Source: Frankiales bacterium (GTDB taxonomy: Bacteria > Actinomycetota > Actinomycetes > Mycobacteriales > SCTD01). From it: a stretch of 8,760 nt of DNA. Below the pieces are notes generated by a model. It was not told the DNA's origin. It was given only the letters and a program-made list of their open reading frames with translations, and searched no databases. The stretch covers positions 1-8,760 of the forward strand of contig JAODNF010000345.1 in assembly GCA_025464915.1 (NCBI GenBank), in the 5' to 3' direction. This document shows positions 1 through 6,211 of the stretch, in pieces (within the stretch, counting starts at the first letter, position 1; each line of letters opens with the position of its first letter). The translations under genes were made by a program, and so were the position numbers.

Positions 1-195
1 GTTGTCCCGCTCCTCCTCCGACAGCACACCGTCGTCGGGCCGGGCCTCGGCCAGCGCGCGGACGAGGAAGGCGTTCGCCACCGCGTCGCCGGCGGCACCC
101 AGCGGCTTGCCGGTCAAGGTCCCGTCGTGACGGAGCGCCTCGAGCAGCCGCAGGGCGGTGTGGGCGAGGCGGCCGGCGAGCTCGACGTCAGTCAT
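1..195 (-). CDS. cysQ: CysQ-like 3'(2'),5'-bisphosphate nucleotidase / inositol monophosphatase family, N-terminal part
   Basis: Only the first 65 residues are present; the gene continues past the left edge. The frame starts MTDVELAGRLAHTALRLLEA, an N-terminal helix. It then shows GDAVANAFLVRALAEARPDD followed by VLSEEERD. In the inositol monophosphatase superfamily the helix with D..AN...VR.L leads into the SEE strand whose glutamate binds the catalytic Mg2+, and actinobacterial CysQ proteins have this layout. CysQ removes a phosphate from 3'-phosphoadenosine-5'-phosphate during sulfate assimilation. The later metal site (DPLDGT) and the substrate region lie outside the window, so an inositol or fructose phosphatase cannot be excluded. 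I chose the ATG at 195 because AAGGA lies 8 nt upstream; an in-frame ATG at 204 would add three residues. The gene diverges from the hydrolase at 246. Confidence 0.78.
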   Translation of the reverse strand, partial: MTDVELAGRLAHTALRLLEALRHDGTLTGKPLGAAGDAVANAFLVRALAEARPDDGVLSEEERDN

Positions 196-245
196 GCGGG
201 CCATCCTTGCGCAGGAGACGGCCGGCCCTCGTCGAACAGTGCCCC

Positions 246-1556
246 ATGCGTCGGCTGCGTTGCGCCCTGGTCTCAGCTGCCCTGGTCTGTGCGGGCCTGG
301 CCCTGCCCGGACACGCGGCGGCGACTGTCCTCCCCGTCGCGCGTCCCACCGTCGTTCCTGCGCCCGCGGGTCTGCACGGTCGCCCGTTCGTGGGCCTGCT
401 GTCGGTCCCGCGGGGCTTCGTGCAGGAGGAGTTCCTCGTCAGCGGGACGGCCCGCCCCTGGTCTGGCCCCGTCGCGCTCGCGCAGCGCCCGGTGGCCGGT
501 ACGGAGTCCCTGCCGGCGCTGCCGTACACGACCCGGGTCGTCGTCGTGCGGCCGGTGGATGCGCGTCGCGCCAACGGCGCCGCCGTCATCACCTGGCACA
601 ACGTCACGTTCGGCCACGACATCGGCGAGTGGTTCGACGTCGGCAAGGAGGTCGTCGACCAGGGCTGGACCTACGTCGAGGCCAGCGTCCAGCTCGCTTC
701 GGAACCCGCGCTGAAGGCCTTCGACCCGGTCCGCTACGCGACGGTGCAGCTGCCGGGGGACGCCTACGCCTACGACATCTACAGCCAGGTGGCGAAGGCG
801 GTACGGGTGGGCCTGCTGACCTCGGGGCGCCGGCCGCGGACGGTGGTGGCGCTCGGCGCGAGCCAGTCCGGCTTCGCGATGGACGCCTACCTGAGCGACG
901 TGCAACCGGTCTACGAGCGGGTCTTCGACGGCTTCGTGGTCGCCGTAGCGAACGGACCTGACCACCACACGGACCGGCCCGTCCTCCGGGTGCTGTCCGA
1001 GGACGAGGTCGACGGCAGCTCCGCCAGCCCGGACGCCCGCACCTACCGGCAGTGGGAGGTGGCGGGCTCGGCGCACGGCAACAAGGACGACTTCACCTAC
1101 ATCGGTGCCCAGGAGCGGCGCGACCTCGGGGTCGACCTGGTCGACCCGCTGGCCGGCGACAACGGGCCGTTCGGCACGAGCAGCTGCTTGATCAACCGCT
1201 TCCCGGCAGACCAGAGCTATGACGGCGCGCTCGCCGCGCTGCTCCGCTGGATCCGCACCGGGACGGCACCCGCGCCACAGCCGCGCATCCGGGTCACCGG
1301 TGGCGCGATCGTCCGCGACCGGGATGGCAACGCGCTCGGCGGCATCCGCTACCCCGCGATGGCGGTGCCGCGGGCGGCCTACAACCGCACCGGCGACTGC
1401 GTGCAGCTGGACGGCCGCACCGAGCCGTTCTCGCCGACGCGGCTGAAGCAGCTGTACCCGACAGCCGCTGCCTACCGGCACGAGCTGGCAGCGGCGGTGC
1501 GGGCCTCGGTCCGCGCTGGCGTCCTGACACCGGCCGACGCAGCCCGCGTGAGCTAG
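246..1556 (+). CDS. Secreted alpha/beta hydrolase domain protein (Abhydrolase_10-like)
   Basis: 436 residues. The start MRRLRCALVSAALVCAGLAL and a GHAAA|TV boundary near residue 26 form a clear Sec signal peptide, so the product is exported. This decides the ATG at 246 over a TTG at 207, which would put 13 charged residues in front of the signal. Family landmarks are ITWHN near 115, FDPVRY and PGDAYAYDIYSQ (159-181), the nucleophile elbow GASQSG (204-209, Ser206 as likely nucleophile) and WEVAGSAHGN (270-279), where His277 is a candidate catalytic histidine. These match the alpha/beta hydrolase domain proteins of unknown substrate (Abhydrolase_10 type). The reaction is presumably ester hydrolysis; the substrate cannot be read from the sequence. 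No good Shine-Dalgarno precedes the start. The TAG stop overlaps the convergent SDR stop, leaving no room for a separate terminator. Confidence 0.87.
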   Translation: MRRLRCALVSAALVCAGLALPGHAAATVLPVARPTVVPAPAGLHGRPFVGLLSVPRGFVQEEFLVSGTARPWSGPVALAQRPVAGTESLPALPYTTRVVVVRPVDARRANGAAVITWHNVTFGHDIGEWFDVGKEVVDQGWTYVEASVQLASEPALKAFDPVRYATVQLPGDAYAYDIYSQVAKAVRVGLLTSGRRPRTVVALGASQSGFAMDAYLSDVQPVYERVFDGFVVAVANGPDHHTDRPVLRVLSEDEVDGSSASPDARTYRQWEVAGSAHGNKDDFTYIGAQERRDLGVDLVDPLAGDNGPFGTSSCLINRFPADQSYDGALAALLRWIRTGTAPAPQPRIRVTGGAIVRDRDGNALGGIRYPAMAVPRAAYNRTGDCVQLDGRTEPFSPTRLKQLYPTAAAYRHELAAAVRASVRAGVLTPADAARVS

Positions 1557-2362
1557 ACGCCGGCTGCCCTCGATCCCCGGGCGATGACCCGCTCGTAGCC
1601 GATCCCGAGCAACCGGGGGAGCGCGGCGAGCACGTAGGCGTCCGGGCCGACGAGGATCCTCGGCTTCTCCTTGGCCAGGCCCTTCATGATGGTCCGCGCA
1701 GCCCTCTCGGGACTGGTGTGGGCGAGCTTGGTGTCGAACAGGGCGGCAGTGGCCGCGGGGTCCTCGCCGGCTGTGACGCGGGCGCTGCGGGCGATGGCCG
1801 TCTTGATGCCGCCGGGGTGGATGGCGCTGACGGCGACCGGTGTTCCCTCGACCACGAGCTCTTGCCGGAGCGCCTCGGTGAAGCCGCGCACCGCGAACTT
1901 CGCGGCGTTGTAGGCCGCCTGCTTGGGCACCGCGATGAGCCCGAACAACGACGAGACGTTCGCGAGCTGGCCCTGCGAGGCGGTGAGGTGCGGCAGGAAC
2001 GCCTGGGTGCCGTGGACGACGCCCCAGTAGTTGATGTCCATCAGCCACTGCATGTCCGTGACGTCGAGGTCGCGGACGGGTCCGTGCAGCGCGACGCCGG
2101 CGTTGTTGACCACCAGGTCCACGCTGCCGAAGGCCGCCACGACCTCCGCCGCGTGAGCGAAGACGGCGGGCCGGTCAGCGACGTCCAGCTCGAAGGCCAC
2201 GGCGCTCTTGCCGCAGCGCGAGGCGGTGTCGACGGCCGCCTGCTTGCTGATGTCGCTCACCGCCACCTGCGCGCCCAGCTGGGTGAGGTGCAGGGCGAGG
2301 GCACGGCCGATGCCGGACCCCGCGCCGGTGACGACCGCGGTCTTCCCGCTGTAGGTGCGCAT
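1553..2362 (-). CDS. Classical short-chain dehydrogenase/reductase (SDR)
   Basis: 269 residues, full length for a classical SDR with a short C-terminal extension. Motifs in order are the dinucleotide-binding TGAGSGIG (12-19), Asp37 at the end of beta-2 (VAVSD), Asp60-Val61, NNAG (86-89), Asn111, Ser137/138 and the catalytic YNAAK (151-155), then HPGGIKT (182-188). Asp37 favours NAD(H) over NADP(H). The enzyme should oxidise or reduce an alcohol/carbonyl pair; the substrate is not deducible. The ATG at 2362 is forced, because the frame upstream runs into the tRNA gene, meets TAA in its anticodon loop and offers no other start. Only one nucleotide separates this ATG from the tRNA 3' end, so the mRNA would be essentially leaderless after tRNA processing. 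The stop shares a CTAG palindrome with the convergent hydrolase. Confidence 0.93.
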   Translation of the reverse strand: MRTYSGKTAVVTGAGSGIGRALALHLTQLGAQVAVSDISKQAAVDTASRCGKSAVAFELDVADRPAVFAHAAEVVAAFGSVDLVVNNAGVALHGPVRDLDVTDMQWLMDINYWGVVHGTQAFLPHLTASQGQLANVSSLFGLIAVPKQAAYNAAKFAVRGFTEALRQELVVEGTPVAVSAIHPGGIKTAIARSARVTAGEDPAATAALFDTKLAHTSPERAARTIMKGLAKEKPRILVGPDAYVLAALPRLLGIGYERVIARGSRAAGV

Positions 2363-2363
2363 G

Positions 2364-2436
2364 TGCCCCCGGAGAGAATCGAACTCCCGACGCCCTCCTT
2401 AGGACGGAGGCGCTCTATCCACTGAGCTACGGAGGC
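2364..2436 (-). tRNA. tRNA-Arg (anticodon CCT)
   Basis: This is a complete 73-nt cloverleaf on the minus strand. The 7-bp acceptor stem pairs GCCTCCG with CGGGGGC (one G-U). The D arm is GCTC-AGTGGATA-GAGC. The anticodon stem CCTCC/GGAGG encloses loop GTCCTAA, with T33, anticodon CCT and A37. The T arm is GGGAG-TTCGATT-CTCTC. The discriminator is A and CCA is not encoded, as is common in actinobacteria. The tRNA reads AGG, a minor arginine codon in such genomes. The SDR start codon begins one nucleotide after its 3' end. Confidence 0.97.
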
Positions 2437-2448
2437 GAAGCGCCACGG

Positions 2449-2454
2449 AGCCTA
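2449..2454 (-). promoter_or_regulatory. Possible -10 box for the tRNA-Arg gene
   Basis: TAGGCT on the minus strand fits the actinobacterial TANNNT pattern. It lies 12 nt upstream of the tRNA 5' end, which would give a precursor leader of about five to six nucleotides. No convincing -35 box is visible 16-18 nt further upstream, where the end of the 24-codon ORF lies. Readthrough from that ORF is the alternative. Confidence 0.3.
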
Positions 2455-2470
2455 CTTGGAGGGCGTGACC

Positions 2471-2545
2471 TCAGTCGCTCTTGAGGCTGTCCACGAACTC
2501 GTCGGCCTTCTCGGCCAGCTTCTTGGCGTCGTCGAGGAATCCCAT
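2471..2545 (-). CDS. 24-residue amphipathic peptide, MT0933-antitoxin-like N-terminus
   Basis: The ATG at 2545 is preceded by AGGAG with 6-nt spacing, a strong ribosome binding site. The peptide starts MGFLDDAKKLAEKADEF, continues VDSLKSD and ends in TGA. Phe3, Leu4, Ala7, Leu10, Ala11, Ala14, Phe17, Val18 and Leu21 fall on one helix face with Lys/Asp/Glu on the other, so the whole product could be one amphipathic helix. The opening resembles the start of the MT0933-like antitoxin family (MGFLDKAKDL type), whose members are usually 50 or more residues, so this would be a minimal or shortened relative. It may also be an unrelated membrane-surface peptide. No toxin gene lies beside it. It lies just upstream of the tRNA-Arg gene on the same strand. 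Function is not known. Confidence 0.6.
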   Translation of the reverse strand: MGFLDDAKKLAEKADEFVDSLKSD

Positions 2546-2562
2546 GTCGTGCTCCTGTCAGG

Positions 2563-2730
2563 ATGAGGGTCGTGCCGGAGAAGAAGCGTCGTCGGGCGGT
2601 CGGGCCCGCGGGTGCCAGGCCCGCGGCCGACGAGCCGCTCGTCGAGCGGGAGGAACGCAGCGAGGAGGATGACCGCAGGGACCTCGAGAGGTTCCTCGCG
2701 GAGCGCCCGCCCCACCACGAGCCGCGCTAG
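2563..2730 (+). CDS. Small highly charged protein of unknown function (55 aa)
   Basis: The frame starts MRVVPEKKRRRAVGPAGARP, followed by an acidic/basic stretch containing EREERSEEDDRRDLERFLAE and the tail HHEPR. About 90% of third codon positions are G or C, which is what real genes in this window show and is good evidence of coding. The basic head, Pro/Ala linker and predicted charged helix suggest a soluble, partly disordered protein; I recognise no family. The start is uncertain: the ATG at 2563 has little room for a ribosome binding site, while GTG at 2572 has GAGGG just upstream and would give 52 residues. Its start lies 17 bp from the divergent 24-codon ORF, and its stop lies one base from the mscL stop. 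Confidence 0.6.
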   Translation: MRVVPEKKRRRAVGPAGARPAADEPLVEREERSEEDDRRDLERFLAERPPHHEPR

Positions 2731-2731
2731 G

Positions 2732-3175
2732 TCAGACGGGTTCGAGCTGCTCCACGGTGCAGAAGGCGCAGCGGGTGGCGGCCTCGGGGATCGAGCTGAG
2801 GCACTCCGGGCACTCCTTCGTGGGGGAGCCCGGCTCCGGCTCGGTCTTGTACCTGTCCATCAGCCTCTGCAGCGGCTTCACCACGAAGAAGTAGATGACG
2901 GCGGCGATGATGAGGAAGTTGAACAGCGCGGTGAGGACGCTCCCGTAAGCGAGGAAGTGCCCGCCGTGCGCTCCGGTCTTGGCATCGACGGGGCAGGCGC
3001 CCTTCATGCAGACGCCGAGCTTGTCGAAGTTGGCGGATCCGGGCAGGCCGACGATCGGGGTGATGATGCCGCTCGTGAAGGCGGTGACGATGGCGCCGAA
3101 CGCCGCACCGATGACGACACCGACGGCGAGGTCGACGACGTTGCCCCGCAGGATGAACTTCTTGAACCCGTCCAT
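2732..3175 (-). CDS. mscL: Large-conductance mechanosensitive channel MscL
   Basis: 147 residues. MscL opens under membrane tension and releases solutes during hypo-osmotic shock; it is a homo-oligomer in the inner membrane. The start MDGFKKFILRGNVVDLAVGV is the family N-terminal helix and beginning of TM1 (about 14-42). An external loop (44-74) follows, then TM2 (about 76-101) and a cytoplasmic helix. The ATG at 3175 has GGAGGT close upstream and gives the canonical N-terminus; a start at 3211 would add 12 non-conserved residues. Two oddities stand out. The external loop carries Cys56 and Cys61 (CMKGAC). The C-terminal tail has a CPEC...CAFC pair (122/125 and 136/139) that looks like a small zinc ribbon. 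Such tails occur in some actinobacterial MscL. It lies 77 bp downstream of the flavoenzyme gene on the same strand and may be co-transcribed. Confidence 0.96.
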   Translation of the reverse strand: MDGFKKFILRGNVVDLAVGVVIGAAFGAIVTAFTSGIITPIVGLPGSANFDKLGVCMKGACPVDAKTGAHGGHFLAYGSVLTALFNFLIIAAVIYFFVVKPLQRLMDRYKTEPEPGSPTKECPECLSSIPEAATRCAFCTVEQLEPV

Positions 3176-3252
3176 GTGACCTCCGTGTTCTGTGGTGAGC
3201 GGGGCGATCATGTCGAAGCCCGGCTCCGACCGCTAGTGCAGCAAGACGGCGG

Positions 3253-4797
3253 TCATCCGACCAGGACTCCGGGGTTCATCACGCCGTGCGGATCGACCGC
3301 CGCCATGGCCCCGCGCAGTGCCGCGGCGAAGATCTCGGGCCGCTGCCGGTCGTACCAGGGGCGGTGGTCGCGGCCCACCGCGTGGTGGTGCGTGATCGTC
3401 CCGCCGCCCGCGGCGATCGCTTCGGAGGCCGCCGCCTTCACCTCGTCCCACTGCGCGATCTCGCTGCCCCGGCGGGCGGGAGCCACCACGGTGAAGTAGG
3501 GCGCCGCACCGTCCGCGTAGGCGTGCGTGAAGCGGCATCCGACGGACCCGCCGCCGCAGATCCGGCGCAGCGCGTCCTCGGTCGCCGAGGTCACGTCTGC
3601 CACGAAGCCGGGGAGTCGGTCCCAGGTGACCGCGGTCTCGAACGTCTCGACCAGCACCCCGAGCAGCACCAGGCTCTCGCGCAGGTACGGCGCCCGGACG
3701 AACGTCGACCGCCAGGCCTCGCCCGCCTCGCCGCGCGCGCCCTGCTCCAGGACCGTCAGGCCCGCCTGCTCGGACAGCTCGAGGACCGCGGCGGGATCGA
3801 CGGGTGCGTGCAGCGACTCGAGGCCGAGCACGAGCACGGCCTCACCGGTCTGGCGGGTGCCGGAGAGTCGCGCCTCGACGGGGTCGAGCAGCCGGCACGC
3901 CGCGGGCTGCAGCCCGGCCTGCGTGATGGCCCGGACCGCAGCGACGCCCTGGTCCCAGTTGCCGACCGCCGTCGCGGCCCAACGGTGGGCAGGCCGCGGC
4001 TGGGCCCGGAGCCAGGTCTCCGTGATCACGCCGAGCGTGCCCTCGCTCCCGAGCAGGAGCCGGTCGGGTGAGGGACCGGCGCCCGACCCGGGAAGCCGGC
4101 GCGACTCCCACACCCCCACCGGCGTGACGGCTCGCACCGACTCGACGAGGTCGTCGATGTGCGTCGGTCCTGTCGAGAAGTGGCCGGCCGCGCGGGTGGC
4201 CACCCAGCCCCCGACGGTCGACCGCTCGAAGCTCTGCGGGTAGAAGCGCAGCGTCAGCCCGTGCGGCTTCAGCGCGCCCTCTGCGGCCGGTCCGAACGTC
4301 CCTGCCCGCAACCGCACGGCCCGCGACACGGCGTCGACCTCGACGAGCCCGCTGAGAAGCGCCAGGTCGAGGGACAGCGACGGCCCGAGGCCACGCGGCT
4401 CGACCCCACCGACGACGGAGCTGCCGCCGCCGAAGGGGATGACCGCGACACCGGTCGAGGAGGCCCAGTCGAGGACGTCGACGATCTGCTGCTCCGACGT
4501 CGGTCGGACGACGACGTCGGGCACGTCCGTCACCTCTCCGCGGAGACCGCGGATCAGGTCGCGGTACGCGCGCCCGATGCCGTGCCGGGCCCGGTCGACG
4601 GGTTCGACGGAACCCAGGTCTGCCAGCGACGACGGCAAGGAGCAGCGCGGCGCCCGCAGCGGTGCCAGGGGAGCCGGCGTCTCCGGGGACTGCACCTCGA
4701 TGCCGGTCGTCCCCGCGACCAGCGGGGCGACCGCGGCCAGGTCCTCCGCACGAGGCGCCTCCGAGGCATCTCCCCAGCCCCACACGGCGTAGGTCAC
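3253..4797 (-). CDS. FAD-binding oxidoreductase, alkyldihydroxyacetonephosphate synthase-like
   Basis: 514 residues with the two-domain architecture of the VAO/PCMH flavoprotein fold. The N-terminus YAVWGWGD is typical of the actinobacterial alkyl-DHAP-synthase-like group. FAD-binding elements are VVRPTSEQQIVDVL (96-109), PFGGGSSVVGG (121-131), SFERSTVGGWVATRAAG (189-205) and LLLGSEGTLGVITE (247-260). The C-terminal half ends with GGTITHHHAVGRDH (465-478) and HGVMNPGVL. The triple His (470-472) corresponds to the HHH element of AGPS, which swaps an acyl for an alkyl chain on dihydroxyacetone phosphate in ether-lipid synthesis. True AGPS activity is inference; many bacterial relatives are uncharacterised oxidoreductases. 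The GTG start overlaps the upstream SAF-domain stop as GTGA, implying translational coupling. The gene ends 77 bp before mscL. Confidence 0.88.
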   Translation of the reverse strand: MTYAVWGWGDASEAPRAEDLAAVAPLVAGTTGIEVQSPETPAPLAPLRAPRCSLPSSLADLGSVEPVDRARHGIGRAYRDLIRGLRGEVTDVPDVVVRPTSEQQIVDVLDWASSTGVAVIPFGGGSSVVGGVEPRGLGPSLSLDLALLSGLVEVDAVSRAVRLRAGTFGPAAEGALKPHGLTLRFYPQSFERSTVGGWVATRAAGHFSTGPTHIDDLVESVRAVTPVGVWESRRLPGSGAGPSPDRLLLGSEGTLGVITETWLRAQPRPAHRWAATAVGNWDQGVAAVRAITQAGLQPAACRLLDPVEARLSGTRQTGEAVLVLGLESLHAPVDPAAVLELSEQAGLTVLEQGARGEAGEAWRSTFVRAPYLRESLVLLGVLVETFETAVTWDRLPGFVADVTSATEDALRRICGGGSVGCRFTHAYADGAAPYFTVVAPARRGSEIAQWDEVKAAASEAIAAGGGTITHHHAVGRDHRPWYDRQRPEIFAAALRGAMAAVDPHGVMNPGVLVG

Positions 4798-5387
4798 GAG
4801 CCGTGCACCGTGACGGACAGCCGGCTCGCCACAGCTGCCCCCGCCAGTCGAGCGGCGACGGCGGGCGTCGCGCCCAGCACGACAAGCGCGCCGTCGGTGT
4901 CGTCGGTGGCGGGCAAGGCGAGCACCTCCAGGTCCTCGGCCACCGTCGTTGCGGACACCGCCCCCTGCGACGGGGTGGCGAGCACGTCGACGCGGTCGCC
5001 GGCGTGCAGCAAGGAGGCGGTCGCGGGATCGGCCAGCCGCACCGGGGCGGCAACCAGCCCGCTCTCACCGACCAGCCCTGCACCGAGCAGTCGTACGTCG
5101 GTGAGGGTCTCGCCACGGCGTACCCGTCCTGCGACGGCCCTGCCCACGGCCTGAGACCGAGTGGTCAGGATCCCTTGCGGAGCAAGGGATCTCGGGACGT
5201 CGACGGTGACCAGGTCCGATGCCTGTAGGCGCACTCCGGGGCGCAGGTCGTGCGCCGCGGCGAGCGCCTGGACGGTCGGTGCGGGCGCCGGCGCGAGGGT
5301 CGGCAGAGCGAAGGCAACGGCCGCTGCCACCAGCCCGCCGGCAAGGAGTCCTCGGTGCCGGCGCACGGCCCGCTGGAGGTCCCTCAC
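4794..5387 (-). CDS. SAF-domain protein, CpaB/RcpC-like
   Basis: 197 residues. A basic N-terminus (RDLQRAVRRHRG) leads into one hydrophobic helix (about 14-33) and an Ala/Pro linker, then a SAF domain from about 38. That domain contains LRPGVRLQASDLVTVDVP, the A-x-x-L-x-x-G-x-x-L signature, and a second segment with VRRGETLTDVRLL. The C-terminal part has LLHAGDRVDVLATPS, as in the RcpC/CpaB region of Flp (tad) pilus assembly proteins. The protein should be membrane-anchored with its bulk outside the cytoplasm. No other pilus gene is in the window, so it may be an orphan with a different envelope role. The GTG start overlaps the mtnP stop and the TGA stop overlaps the next GTG, both as GTGA. 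A perfect hairpin lies inside the gene at 5169-5191. Confidence 0.8.
   Translation of the reverse strand: MRDLQRAVRRHRGLLAGGLVAAAVAFALPTLAPAPAPTVQALAAAHDLRPGVRLQASDLVTVDVPRSLAPQGILTTRSQAVGRAVAGRVRRGETLTDVRLLGAGLVGESGLVAAPVRLADPATASLLHAGDRVDVLATPSQGAVSATTVAEDLEVLALPATDDTDGALVVLGATPAVAARLAGAAVASRLSVTVHGS
5169..5191. repeat. Perfect 10-bp inverted repeat, GGA loop, inside the SAF-domain gene
   Basis: GATCCCTTGC (5169-5178) and GCAAGGGATC (5182-5191) are exact reverse complements separated by three bases. In the mRNA this is a strong stem with a triloop. The codons used on the coding strand include CTT, GCT and CAA, which are uncommon where most third positions are G or C. This suggests the pairing rather than codon bias shaped the sequence. 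It encodes SLAPQGI in the SAF domain. Confidence 0.7.
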
Positions 5388-6172
5388 CGGATCGCCAGGT
5401 CGTGGTCGCAGGGGCAGGTGCGTTCGCCCGGCAGTTCCGCGACGATCGTGTAGAGCAGGTCGCGCAGGGCTGCTGTCTTCTCGCCGAAGATCCGGAACAC
5501 CGCCTCCTGCGAGACCTCGGCGCCACCATGAACACCCGCGTCGAGGTCGGTGATCAGCGCGATCGCGGTGTAGCAGAGACCGAGCTCACGGGCGAGGACG
5601 GCTTCGGGGTGACCGGTCATGTTGATGACCGACCAGCCCTGGTCGCTGTAGTGGGAGGACTCGGCTCGGGTGCTGAACCGCGGGCCGTCGATGACGACCA
5701 TGGTGCCGCCGTCGCTCACCTGCCAGCCGGCGTCGAGGGCCGCACGATGGGCGACGGCGCGACCTGACGGGCAGTAGGGGTCGGCGAACGACACGTGCAT
5801 CGGACCGTCTGTGAACTCCTCGTGGAAGCTCTGCTCGCGCCCGCTGGTCCGGTCGACGAGCTGGTCCGGAACGACGAGGTCGCCGGGGGCCTGCCTCGCC
5901 TGCAGACCGCCGACGGCACACGGTGCGAGGACCTGCGTCACGCCGGCGGTGCGCAGCGCCCAGAGGTTGGCGCGGTAGGGGATCCGGTGCGGCGGCAGCC
6001 GGTGGTCGGTGCCGTGCCGCGGCAGGAACGCGACCCTCCGGTCGCCCGCGGTGCCGAGGACGAGCGGGGCCGACGGCGGGCCGTAGGGCGTCTCGAGCTC
6101 GATCGCCTGGGCGTCGTCGAGGAACGCGTAGAAGCCCGAACCGCCGATGACACCGATCTCTGCCGCACCCAT
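5384..6172 (-). CDS. mtnP: S-methyl-5'-thioadenosine phosphorylase
   Basis: 262 residues, the normal length. The enzyme cleaves methylthioadenosine, the by-product of polyamine and other S-adenosylmethionine-dependent syntheses, with phosphate to give adenine and methylthioribose-1-phosphate. Motifs are IGGSGFY (9-15), PRHGTDH (51-57), IPYRANLWAL (64-73), GDLVVPDQLVDRT (97-109), DGPRFSTRAES (162-172) and NMTGHPE (184-190). ALITDLDAG (205-213) carries Asp209 and Asp211, the pair that favours 6-amino purines, so I prefer methylthioadenosine over a 6-oxopurine substrate such as methylthioinosine. The C-terminal CPC (253-255) is the CXC seen in several archaeal and actinobacterial members. The ATG at 6172 has only a weak AGGT upstream, inside a possible hairpin. 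The gene lies 29 bp after the Ruc-like gene and its stop overlaps the next start. Confidence 0.95.
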   Translation of the reverse strand: MGAAEIGVIGGSGFYAFLDDAQAIELETPYGPPSAPLVLGTAGDRRVAFLPRHGTDHRLPPHRIPYRANLWALRTAGVTQVLAPCAVGGLQARQAPGDLVVPDQLVDRTSGREQSFHEEFTDGPMHVSFADPYCPSGRAVAHRAALDAGWQVSDGGTMVVIDGPRFSTRAESSHYSDQGWSVINMTGHPEAVLARELGLCYTAIALITDLDAGVHGGAEVSQEAVFRIFGEKTAALRDLLYTIVAELPGERTCPCDHDLAIR

Positions 6173-6192
6173 GCCGGCAACCTACGGCCGGC
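6173..6192 (-). promoter_or_regulatory. Hairpin masking the mtnP ribosome binding site (possible)
   Basis: Two GCCGGC copies (6173-6178 and 6187-6192) can pair as a 6-bp stem with an 8-nt loop that contains AGGTT, the only Shine-Dalgarno-like sequence before mtnP. The stem touches the ATG. Each arm is also self-complementary, so other pairings exist, including with the neighbouring hairpin. Translational control of mtnP is inference. Confidence 0.35.
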
Positions 6193-6194
6193 GG

Positions 6195-6211
6195 GGCCGC
6201 CTCAGGCGGCC
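6195..6211 (-). promoter_or_regulatory. GC-rich hairpin whose loop is the ruc stop codon (possible attenuator)
   Basis: GGCCGCC (6195-6201) and GGCGGCC (6205-6211) are perfect complements, and the 3-nt loop (6202-6204) is exactly the TGA stop of the Ruc-like gene. There is no T-tract, so it is not a classical intrinsic terminator. It could instead reduce readthrough into mtnP or protect the ruc message 3' end. Confidence 0.4.

Noticed and set aside
273..2048. A 591-codon open frame on the minus strand antisense to the hydrolase and running into the SDR gene
   Set aside because: It is low-complexity Arg/Ala/Pro/Gly text without domains, produced by G/C bias at codon position three of the true genes. 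The real frames show signal peptide and catalytic motifs.
2635..2649. 15-base palindrome CCGCTCG-T-CGAGCGG inside the 55-residue gene
   Set aside because: With a one-base centre it is a poor RNA hairpin, and short GC palindromes of this sort are frequent at this base composition.
3842..5116. A 424-codon minus-strand frame overlapping the flavoenzyme and SAF genes
   Set aside because: Its translation is Arg/Pro-rich and contains out-of-frame echoes of the real proteins, with no recognisable fold.
6195..6211. Classical intrinsic terminator after ruc
   Set aside because: The stem is perfect but no T-tract follows and the stop codon is in the loop, so it is recorded as a possible attenuator only.
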